NCBI GenBank assembly: GCA_025056555.1
Contig: JANWVZ010000015.1
Location: 1 to 35,457, forward strand
Length of the DNA: 35,457 nucleotides
Direction: 5' to 3'
DNA from: Gemmatales bacterium
Lineage (GTDB): Bacteria; Planctomycetota; Planctomycetia; Gemmatales; HRBIN36
Shown here: one piece after another, positions 1-7,597 of the stretch
Position numbering within the stretch: the stretch's first letter is position 1
Layout: each line of letters begins with the position of its first letter
Program-made: the position numbers and the translations under genes
Notes under the pieces: model-generated
The model's input: the letters and a program-made list of their open reading frames with translations, nothing else
The model's database searches: none
Told to the model about the DNA's origin: nothing

Positions 1-66
1 GCTGCGCAGGACAATCAAGACGTTGGCGTTACAGCTTTTGGTGGCCTGAGATGGCGCCTGTGGGCA

Positions 67-1599
67 GTGAGTTTGCAAAGTCAAGGCAGGCCTACTGGCG
101 TGCCTGAGGATTTCGGCGTTGAACAACTCCTGCAACAAGCCAGTTCGGCAGCACTAGAATACAGGCGCCGACGAAGACGTCAGAGCTTCCTGGCAGGATG
201 GTACGGCCTGTTGAGTTTGGTAATGCTTGCAGGATTGGTGAGCGGCTTGTGGCTATTGGGGAAGCGTTTCTACGAGCCTCGGCCAGTTATGCCAGTCGAA
301 GAAGACCCGACTCAATATCTTCCGCCGTTAGAACGGCTGGCGTGGTGGACGGATCGGGGCAGGCGTCTGTTACGATGGGAGGATTGGCGCCAAGGCGCGG
401 TGCTGGTCGTGGATTGGTCCAGTTGGCTTCAGGCGGTGCATCGGTATCAGCAAGCCATTACGCGGTTGCCCCGGGTGGAGCAGCCGGAGGCTCAAGTGTG
501 GCATCGCGCCTTGCGCGAAGTAAGCGAGCAGTTGGCGCGGGTGCGGGCACGGGCATGTGTTCTGGGGGTGGAAGGGGCATGGGAGGCAGGCGTCGAAAGG
601 GAGGTCCGCGTGCAGCCACCTTTTGCGTTTTCACTGCAGTGGCCACACACAAATGAAGGAAACAGCCCACCGCAGTTGCAGCCAGGGAATGCCTTTGAAG
701 CTTTCCATGCAGATGTGTCCACGCGATTGCAGCACCTGCGAAAGTTTTTCCCTGCATTGGACCTGCAGCCCTTACCAGGGGATATACCGTTTGAGGTGGC
801 GGAAGATTTGCGTCAACTGGCCGAGCAACGTTACCGGGCGGTGCTCGAACCGGTTCGAGCGGAAATTCGACGCCAGCTTCTGCGTCATGGGGAGGGACGC
901 GAGACGTTATCCGCATGGCGCGAATTGGTGCAACGCGGTTGGCTTGGGGGCGCTGCACGTCGCGAACTTCATGACTGGTTGACCATAGTGCACACCTTGC
1001 AAGTCTGGGGCGGACGAACTCCAACCGATCCCCTGGATGCCTTGAATCAGTTTGTCCTGCAAGAGGGGGTTTTGTTGCCTTTAGGCAGATTATGGCTGGA
1101 GTGGCCTATGGCAGGCGAAAGGCAAAATGACGGCGACGCTGACACACGGGGTAGTCAGAAGGAATCGAGTTCTCAGAAGCCCGGTCGAGTCAGGAGCATC
1201 ACCAGCCCTCCGAGTCAGCTGACGATTACCCTGCTCATGTCCGAAGGGCGCGAAACAGTCTTGCTCTATCAGCGATGGGAAACACCCCCGCTGCAATTAT
1301 CCGAAACGCGTCGCCAGGAATTTCGCCTGGCCACCCACGTTTCCTGGCCTGGAGAGTGTTACCTGTATCGTCCAGGGGTGGGTATGCGGGTGCAAGCGCA
1401 ATTCAGGGATGAACAGGGCCAAGCTTGGCAACTGACGTGGTCGGAACGGGAAGCGCGTTCTCAGGTGTTCGGATTTAGTGTGCTGGAATTGACACCGCGT
1501 TGTCACTTGCCGGGGCAAGCGCCTGAAGAAGGGGAGTTCCTTCATGGCGTGCGGCTGCGGCTGAGCCTACCGTTACCGCTTCCTGATCTGTTGCCCTGA
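67..1599 (+). CDS. Membrane-anchored protein of unknown function
   Basis: I do not recognise a family. The 510-residue product has a short N-terminal part ending in a run of six arginines (about residues 33-38), one strongly hydrophobic segment (about 41-65), and a large remainder that should lie outside the cytoplasm by the positive-inside rule. Residues 100-320 are rich in Arg, Leu, Gln and Glu and probably helical. A charged Ser/Gly/Lys stretch near 355-380 separates this from a probably beta-rich C-terminal part. The start is uncertain: GTG at 67 has no clear ribosome binding site, the frame is open to the window edge (so the gene could be 5' partial), and GTG at 100 is preceded by an AGGCAGG-like stretch. 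It ends 20 bases from the convergent OPT transporter gene. The coding call is firm on length; the function is unknown. Confidence 0.8.
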   Translation: MSLQSQGRPTGVPEDFGVEQLLQQASSAALEYRRRRRRQSFLAGWYGLLSLVMLAGLVSGLWLLGKRFYEPRPVMPVEEDPTQYLPPLERLAWWTDRGRRLLRWEDWRQGAVLVVDWSSWLQAVHRYQQAITRLPRVEQPEAQVWHRALREVSEQLARVRARACVLGVEGAWEAGVEREVRVQPPFAFSLQWPHTNEGNSPPQLQPGNAFEAFHADVSTRLQHLRKFFPALDLQPLPGDIPFEVAEDLRQLAEQRYRAVLEPVRAEIRRQLLRHGEGRETLSAWRELVQRGWLGGAARRELHDWLTIVHTLQVWGGRTPTDPLDALNQFVLQEGVLLPLGRLWLEWPMAGERQNDGDADTRGSQKESSSQKPGRVRSITSPPSQLTITLLMSEGRETVLLYQRWETPPLQLSETRRQEFRLATHVSWPGECYLYRPGVGMRVQAQFRDEQGQAWQLTWSEREARSQVFGFSVLELTPRCHLPGQAPEEGEFLHGVRLRLSLPLPLPDLLP

Positions 1600-1619
1600 C
1601 CCTTGGGGAGTATCGAGAA

Positions 1620-3551
1620 CTATTCGATGAAAATGTCGAGGATGTTGAGGAAAATCCCCATCAACGAGCCACCGGCGATCAGGCCAGCGCAGATCGCCTC
1701 CTGATTCTGCACGAGCCAGCGATCCCAGCAGTTTTGCGGTTGGCGCAGCCTGTCGGCCAGCCAGAAAACAAAAGCGCCCAGGAACATAATGGCGCACGTC
1801 TGAAACGGGATGACGAAGCCAAGAGCCAGGCCGATGGGAGAAAGAGGCGACTTGCCCCGCAGACGCAATCCCTCCAGCACGACCCCGCCAAGCAGGGCCA
1901 GCAGCGCCGACCATCGTGCCGAGAGGGGAATGGCATGAAGCCCGTCGGCGAGGATATCGGCTACTGCGCGCCAAATGGTCGCCGAGGGCATGGGGTAATC
2001 GCCGAAGTCAATCTTCGCAGTGTAAGCAGGCGGTTGCAGGGCCGACTGCCAATCGAGGCGTTGTTCACCAGCGCGGAGGAAGACAAGGTAGAACACGGGC
2101 GTGGCCAACAGCGCGCCAGCGAAGGCCCCCAGAACGTGCCCCAGCGCCTGTTGACGGGGTTTAGCGCCGAGCATATAGCCAGGCTTAATGTCCATAAGCA
2201 GATTCGCTGAGTTGCTGGCAACTTCGCCGGTGATGCCTGCGGTCATGAGATTGACGCCTTTGTCGCCCGGCGCCAGGATAGCGAACGTCAATTGGGTCAG
2301 CTTGCCCATGGCCCCGATGGGTGTGATCGAGGTCAGACCGGTCGAGTTGATGGCAATTAGGCAGAAGAAGAAAGTCAAGACCACGGCCAGGGCACTATAG
2401 AGCGGTGAAATATCGAAAAAAGCCCAGCCCATGAGACACACCAATCCACCGACGAGCGGCACCCCAAGAAGCGAAAGTTGCACGGGCAGCTCGATGTGCG
2501 CCAGGACATCGCGCTGAGCGGTTTGCTGTCGGGTGAACAAACGACGCAAGGGCGCCCAGATAATTGCGGGTTTGGCGAAGAAAGCCAACAAGGAAGCGAC
2601 GGTCATCATGGCGACGCCACTCCACAATGACCAGAAGGTGATTTCGCGGAAGCCGATGGTACCAGCAGGGCCCGGTGTAATGTCGCCCCTCTGGATGAGC
2701 CAGGGGGCCAGCACCAGGAAGTTCAGGGTCGCTCCCAGGAGCATCGAAGCCCCGACGCGAATGCCAATCAGTCCGCCGGCGCCGAACATGGCGACATCAA
2801 ATTCGATGCCTACAGTGAGCCGATCCAACCGTGTGCCGAACCAGCGGGGAATATCCTCAGCTCGATGGTACAACCATTCCCAAAGCGACTCATACAGGCG
2901 AAAGGGCAGGTGCAGTAGTTCGACGAACTTTTCACTTTGCAACAGCTTGATACCCGAAGCCACCACTGCGCAGCCGGCCAGAATTTTTGCCTGAAAGACT
3001 CCATGTTCAGCCTGGCCGTGATGCAAGGTGTCCATGACAATGCCGGCAGCTCGGCCCTCCGGGAAAGGTTGTTGTTCCTCGTTGATGAAGCGGCGTTTAA
3101 AAGGAAAGGCAAAAAGCACACCCAGAACTGCTAATGCCACCACCCACAAGACGACCTGCCAAAGCGGCACAATCCGCTGTTGCACCATCATGTAAGCGGC
3201 CAGGCTGGAGATCAGAGGTGAGGTCATGTACCCGGCCGCGGTAGCCACCGATTGCATGGCATTGTTCTCCAGGACTGTCAACTCCTGGGCCAGCCCCAGC
3301 CGTGACAGGATGCGGAAGGCGGCGAACGCCAGGATCACCGAGGTGATGCCGACTCCGAGCGTCCAGCCGGTCTTTGCACCCACGTACAAATTGGTCAAAG
3401 AAAGCAGCCCGCCGAGCAGCATACCGGTCAGGGCTGCACGCACGGTGAGTTGGGGCATGTCGCCGCGAAACACGTTCTCCAACCACCAGCGATCTTTCTG
3501 TTCCAGTGTCCAGATGCGAATCTGCTCCTCGTTGAGTTCATGAATGGGCAT
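1620..3551 (-). CDS. OPT-family oligopeptide transporter
   Basis: An integral inner-membrane transporter of the OPT superfamily, which moves oligopeptides or metal-chelate compounds, probably by proton coupling. The exact substrate cannot be read from sequence. The 643 residues begin with about 35 soluble residues, then many hydrophobic segments spread to the C terminus. The family signature around residues 51-70 includes NLYVGAKTGW, and a later segment carries NSANLLMDIKPGYMLGAKPRQQ, typical of bacterial members (cited from about residue 450). Length fits the family. The ATG at 3551 has a GGAGG-type site six bases upstream, so the start is well supported. The gene stands alone, between ruvB (same strand, upstream side) and a convergent unknown gene. 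Confidence 0.92.
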   Translation of the reverse strand: MPIHELNEEQIRIWTLEQKDRWWLENVFRGDMPQLTVRAALTGMLLGGLLSLTNLYVGAKTGWTLGVGITSVILAFAAFRILSRLGLAQELTVLENNAMQSVATAAGYMTSPLISSLAAYMMVQQRIVPLWQVVLWVVALAVLGVLFAFPFKRRFINEEQQPFPEGRAAGIVMDTLHHGQAEHGVFQAKILAGCAVVASGIKLLQSEKFVELLHLPFRLYESLWEWLYHRAEDIPRWFGTRLDRLTVGIEFDVAMFGAGGLIGIRVGASMLLGATLNFLVLAPWLIQRGDITPGPAGTIGFREITFWSLWSGVAMMTVASLLAFFAKPAIIWAPLRRLFTRQQTAQRDVLAHIELPVQLSLLGVPLVGGLVCLMGWAFFDISPLYSALAVVLTFFFCLIAINSTGLTSITPIGAMGKLTQLTFAILAPGDKGVNLMTAGITGEVASNSANLLMDIKPGYMLGAKPRQQALGHVLGAFAGALLATPVFYLVFLRAGEQRLDWQSALQPPAYTAKIDFGDYPMPSATIWRAVADILADGLHAIPLSARWSALLALLGGVVLEGLRLRGKSPLSPIGLALGFVIPFQTCAIMFLGAFVFWLADRLRQPQNCWDRWLVQNQEAICAGLIAGGSLMGIFLNILDIFIE

Positions 3552-3694
3552 AGTCGCCTCCAGCTTAGATTCTGTTCAGGAAGCCCGCAGGCTCTCCGTC
3601 GGGAGACCATTCGAACAAACCCTCGAGAATGTTAGCGTCTCGAAACCTGGTTCCTGACGAGCGGAAACACCGTATGGCCGGCGAGGATCCATCT

Positions 3695-4732
3695 TCAGGT
3701 AAAAAGCTCCCGCTGAGGCGGATGGACTCCATTGGAGGGCAACGTCCGGCCCAGGTGAGCATAGGCTTTCGGCGTGGCAACTCGGCCACGGGGCGTGCGG
3801 ATGATGAATTGGGCACGCAGCAGGTAGGGTTCGACCTCATCGGCGAGGGTATCTTGGGCAAGGTTGAGCGTGGCGCTCAGGGCTTCGATGCCTACCGGGC
3901 CGCCCCCAAACACCTCCACCAGAACTTCCAGGTAACGCCGATCCTGGCGGTCGAGCCCGGCCTCGTCGATCTCCGCCATTTGCAGCGCGGCACGAGCGAC
4001 GTCCAAAGTGATCGCGCCTTCATGTTCGCTGGCGGCGTAATGGCGCGCCCACCAGAGCCGGGCGTTAGCCAAGCGGGGCGTACCCCGACTGCGCTTGGCC
4101 AGTTCCCAGGCTGCTTCTTTCTCAATGGGAGTCTTCAGTTTGCGGGCGTTGATGAGCACGATCTCGGCTAATTCCTCCACGCTATAAAACTCCAGGTGTT
4201 CGTGCATCTTAAAGCGGTCTCGCAGTGGGCCGCTGAGCATTCCGCTGCGCGTGGTTGCACCGACCAGAGTGAATCGTTTTAACGGTAACGACACGGTGCG
4301 GGCGTGGAGGCCCTCGCCCAACACCAGATCCACCCGGAAATCTTCCATAGCCGTGTATAAGAACTCTTCGACCACGCGCGGCAGGCGATGGATCTCGTCT
4401 ATGAACAGAATCGAACCTTCCTGGGCATTAGTGAGATAAGGCATGAGGTCGGCAGGCTTGGTCAGTGCCGGCCCGGAGGTCATCTGAATGGTCGTTTCCA
4501 ACTCCTGAGGAAGAACTGTGGCGAAAGTGGTTTTGCCCAGCCCGGGGGGGCCGTCAAACAGAATGTGAGAAAGTGGCTCCCCCAATTTCTTGCAGGCATT
4601 GATGGCAATACGCAGGCGCTCGACGACCGCTTTCTGCCCAATGACTTCCGAGAGACGCTTCGGTCGCAGCGCCTCGTCCCGCGCACGTGTTTCCGCGTCC
4701 GGTGTGTTCCTCAACAGCGGTTCCCGCGGCAT
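3695..4732 (-). CDS. ruvB: Holliday junction branch migration ATPase RuvB
   Basis: RuvB is the hexameric AAA+ motor that, with RuvA, drives branch migration of Holliday junctions in recombinational repair. In the 345-residue product I see Walker A GPPGLGKTT at 61-69, Walker B ILFIDEIH at 108-115, the sensor segment LVGATTRSG near 156-164 and the arginine-finger region SGPLRDRF near 167-174. The C-terminal winged-helix DNA-binding part includes PRGRVATPKAYAHLG. A TTG 33 bases further upstream is in frame, but ATG at 4732 is preferred because GGAG lies eight bases before it and the length then matches the family. No ruvA or ruvC is in the window. Confidence 0.97.
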   Translation of the reverse strand: MPREPLLRNTPDAETRARDEALRPKRLSEVIGQKAVVERLRIAINACKKLGEPLSHILFDGPPGLGKTTFATVLPQELETTIQMTSGPALTKPADLMPYLTNAQEGSILFIDEIHRLPRVVEEFLYTAMEDFRVDLVLGEGLHARTVSLPLKRFTLVGATTRSGMLSGPLRDRFKMHEHLEFYSVEELAEIVLINARKLKTPIEKEAAWELAKRSRGTPRLANARLWWARHYAASEHEGAITLDVARAALQMAEIDEAGLDRQDRRYLEVLVEVFGGGPVGIEALSATLNLAQDTLADEVEPYLLRAQFIIRTPRGRVATPKAYAHLGRTLPSNGVHPPQRELFT

Positions 4733-5363
4733 GGCCTGATCTCCGTGTCGCGTTATTGTACCCAAATTCGCCCAGGAGCGGTGAGAGCAGTTTCCCTTGG
4801 TCCCCTAACGCCTTCCTTGCTGATTTCTCTCGGCATAATGCATCAGGCCAACTCTTCATACTTTCAACAGACGTCAGTTGCTTCTCACGTCTCACCAGAG
4901 TGAACCAGAGAAAAACCGAGACCATTGGCTGCTCTGTCGGTTACGGATCAGGAGCAATGGGCAATCGGATTAACTTGATGAACAGCTTTCCAACTCTTTT
5001 CATGTCGGCCGACTCAGTGCGTGCCATCGGGATTTGGATTACTCGCCCTGCTCCAGTGCTGCATGGAAGCTCAGCTTCGTGCTCTCGAGGTAATTTGGCA
5101 TCTGACGTGTTCCTGGTCGGATAGCCCTGGATTCGCGACGCGGGGTCCCTGTCTAGCAGTCGGCGCGGCAAACCGCCAAAGTAGCTTATTTCGTGCAATG
5201 GGGGAGAAAAATCGGAAAGGCGCCGACCTCGCTAAACCGTCGGGGACATTAGTGTGACGCAGCCTGTTGTCGGACACAACCTGGTGCCGCACGGAAGCCG
5301 GTGGCGTAAAAAATTCCTGATTCCGAGGCTTGCGTTCCGATTGCACGATGTTCCAGAGTCTGA
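4733..5363. other. Intergenic stretch of about 630 bases without a convincing gene
   Basis: This lies between the 3' end of the aminotransferase gene and the start of ruvB. Short open frames exist on both strands, but none has a good ribosome binding site, a recognisable domain or a plausible protein-like composition, and they contradict one another. A small inverted repeat, GTTGT-CGGAC-ACAAC, sits near 5266-5280 (minus-strand side, downstream of the aminotransferase), without a clear T-run. I looked for hallmarks of tRNA, tmRNA, RNase P RNA and SRP RNA and saw none. It probably contains the ruvB promoter, which I cannot place with confidence. Confidence 0.5.
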
Positions 5364-6557
5364 CTAGCCACGAACAACCTGTTGAGCATAGACACGGTTA
5401 GCGGCAGCCAGACTGGCCCCTTCTGGAATCTTCAGCCCTTGCAGAATCAAAGATTGTTCCAGCGCCGCCAGAAACAACAGAACATTATTCGCGCGGCAGG
5501 AATATCCCATCAGGCCGATCCGCCAGACCTTACCCTTGAAGTCGCCCAGTCCGCCCCCGATTTCGATGCCGAAGCGATCCAGGAGCGTGCGGCGGGTAGT
5601 GACGTCGTCCGCGCCGGGCGGAATCCAGACTGCGTTCAGCTGGGGGAGTTGATAACCTTCCACAGCAGCATAGCGGATACCGAGAGCTGCCAGCCCCGCC
5701 TTCAGAGCGCTATGATGCAGGCGATGTCGGGCAAACCGTTGTTCGAGGCCTTCTTCCTGAACCAGTCGCAAAGCCTCCCGCAAGGCGTAAATCATGGTAA
5801 TCGGAGCGGTGTGATGATAGAAACGTTCCTGGCCCCAATACCGCTGCACCATGGTTACATCGAGGTACCAACTCTGCACTTTAGTCTTGCGGCGCTGAAT
5901 GGCTTCGACGGCCCGCGGACTGAAGGTCACCGGCGCTAAGCCCGGCGGCGCGCTCAAGCACTTCTGCGTCCCGGAATAAACCGCATCGGCTTGCCAATGG
6001 TCCACCTCTACCGGGATTCCGCCCAGGGAAGTTACCGTGTCCACAAGCAAGAGCGTGTCGTACTCATGGCAGAGTGCGCCCAAACCGTCCATGGGCTGGC
6101 AGGCCCCGGTGGAAGTTTCCGCGTGGACGATGCCCAAGACTTTAGGGCGGACTTTCTTAAGAGTTTCCCGAATCAGGTCCAGAGGAAATATGTCGCCCCA
6201 GGGCCGCTCTAATACCGTGACCTCGGCCCCGGCACGCTGGGCCACATCCAGCATACGTTGCCCGAATACGCCATTCACACAGACCACCATGCGGTCGCCG
6301 GGCTCGACAAGGTTAACTACGCAGGTCTCCATGCCTGCGCTCCCGGTGCCGGAAACCGCAAACGTCAGGGGGTTCTGCGTCTGGAAAACGTATCGCAGCA
6401 AGGCCTGGGTTTCGTTCATCAGGGCCAGAAACTCTGGGTCCAAATGGCCCACTAAAGGTGTGGCCATAGCGCGGAGCACCCGCGGGTGCACGTCACTGGG
6501 CCCTGGACCCATCAGAATTCGTGGTGAGGGATTCAGTTCTCCCAAGACCTGATTCAT
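5364..6557 (-). CDS. Class V aminotransferase (alanine-glyoxylate / serine-pyruvate type)
   Basis: A PLP-dependent fold-type I aminotransferase of the alanine-glyoxylate, serine-glyoxylate or serine-pyruvate group, cytoplasmic. The 397-residue product opens with a typical [13 protein letters not shown] segment (16-28), has the cofactor loop SGTGSAGME (69-77), the PLP-pyridine Asp in [11 protein letters not shown] (Asp173), and the Schiff-base lysine in [13 protein letters not shown] (Lys199). The C-terminal RIGLMGYS segment binds substrate carboxylate in relatives. A longer frame reaches 6635, but ATG at 6557 is preceded by AAGGA at seven bases and starts where the family starts. Its natural amino donor could be alanine or serine; photorespiration-like glyoxylate detoxification or serine metabolism is possible but not decidable here. 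Confidence 0.92.
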   Translation of the reverse strand: MNQVLGELNPSPRILMGPGPSDVHPRVLRAMATPLVGHLDPEFLALMNETQALLRYVFQTQNPLTFAVSGTGSAGMETCVVNLVEPGDRMVVCVNGVFGQRMLDVAQRAGAEVTVLERPWGDIFPLDLIRETLKKVRPKVLGIVHAETSTGACQPMDGLGALCHEYDTLLLVDTVTSLGGIPVEVDHWQADAVYSGTQKCLSAPPGLAPVTFSPRAVEAIQRRKTKVQSWYLDVTMVQRYWGQERFYHHTAPITMIYALREALRLVQEEGLEQRFARHRLHHSALKAGLAALGIRYAAVEGYQLPQLNAVWIPPGADDVTTRRTLLDRFGIEIGGGLGDFKGKVWRIGLMGYSCRANNVLLFLAALEQSLILQGLKIPEGASLAAANRVYAQQVVRG

Positions 6558-6820
6558 GGCGAGTTCCTTGGTCAGTGTTTCTTTGTGGCAGTTCGGCTCA
6601 GGTGACATCGTACCACGTGACGCAGCCGATGACATTAGCTATAGCGGAGGTTTTTTCCATCGTTGGAAAGAGGAACGCACTTTGAGTTGGTTTAAGGTGC
6701 GCGCGGATCCTCGGCAACCGTGCTGGTTCCAGGAGGATATGTATCAATTCCATGGCGTTTCCATAGCCCCGAGCGGTAATATTGTGGGGAGAAACGGCGG
6801 CCCAAGGCGGTTGCAGGATC

Positions 6821-7396
6821 TCAGCAAACTGACAGAGCATGAGCCCGTTCCTGAACCAAACGACTGAACTCCTTGAACTCGGCCGTGCCCGCCCGCTGCA
6901 ATAATTCAAAACCAACCGATTCGACGCTGCTGAGGATGGCCCCGGCGGTACGCATACGCTCAAGGGCAACTCGATGGTCCAATTCAAAACGAGCAGCTAC
7001 CGCGTCTACAGGCACGTGCACCTGAAAACCGTGGGCCAACAGGTCGAGCACAGTCTGCAGCACACAAACATGCGTTTCGATCCCAACCACCACAATCTGA
7101 CGGCGTTGAGCATCGCGAAACTGGGCCACCACCTCGGGCACGCCGCAGCAGCTGAAGTCAAGTTTCTCCTTTCGTGGTGGCAACAGAGGCACCAATTCGC
7201 CCGTGGTGGGACCAAGTCCTTTGGGATACTGTTCCGTAGCCTGTACCGGCAATTGCACTAATCGAGCAACTTCCAGCATGAAGCGGATATTAAGAATCAA
7301 CGAGGCTGTCTGCGGAATCAACGGCAGCAGCTTTTCCTGGACATCTACCACTAAGACAGCTGCCTGCTTGCGGTCGAGTAAGGTCGGATGACGCAT
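6821..7396 (-). CDS. Isochorismatase-family cysteine hydrolase
   Basis: A small cytoplasmic hydrolase of the isochorismatase/nicotinamidase superfamily. The 191-residue product shows the expected catalytic triad: Asp18 in VLVVDVQ, Lys78 in KEKLDFS, and Cys111 in GIETHVCVLQT, the last also containing the usual cis-peptide region. It resembles the YcaC-like and isochorismatase-domain groups more than true EntB, since there is no aryl carrier domain. The substrate is unknown. The open frame extends upstream to 7558, but those residues look unlike a protein and ATG at 7396 begins exactly where the family domain begins; the ribosome binding site is weak. It is co-directional with the aminotransferase, with a 263-base gap, so an operon is uncertain. 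Confidence 0.9.
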   Translation of the reverse strand: MRHPTLLDRKQAAVLVVDVQEKLLPLIPQTASLILNIRFMLEVARLVQLPVQATEQYPKGLGPTTGELVPLLPPRKEKLDFSCCGVPEVVAQFRDAQRRQIVVVGIETHVCVLQTVLDLLAHGFQVHVPVDAVAARFELDHRVALERMRTAGAILSSVESVGFELLQRAGTAEFKEFSRLVQERAHALSVC

Positions 7397-7597
7397 GTTC
7401 GGTTCCGCGGTGAAGGGGCAAAGCCAGTTTGTGAAATCTCCCAGTGATTCCAGCGGACAATTCGGGCAGAATGGCGAAAGCGTTTGACGAATCGTCGTTT
7501 TGCGCGCCTTAGACGTGATTCGAGAGGATCGGTTCGGGGTGCCTCCGTCCGAGTACAAGGAGCCTTTCCTGGGCAGCAGCTGTTTCTGCGGACACGA

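Noticed and set aside
1-49. Tail of an upstream gene ending in TGA at 47-49
   Set aside because: All three plus frames are open at the edge (one stops at 49, one at 107, one continues into the first gene), so I cannot tell which, if any, is a real gene end.
458-1024. A 188-codon minus-strand frame
   Set aside because: It lies wholly antisense to the first gene, is dominated by Pro, Ala and Arg as expected of a high-GC shadow, and has no ribosome binding site.
4687-5124. A 145-codon plus-strand frame across the ruvB start
   Set aside because: It overlaps the ruvB start on the opposite strand, has low-quality composition and conflicts with other frames in the same gap.
6556-6867. A 103-codon plus-strand frame between the aminotransferase and isochorismatase genes
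   Set aside because: No ribosome binding site; its start codon is only the complement of the aminotransferase start, it overlaps the 3' end of the isochorismatase gene, and the product has no recognisable feature.
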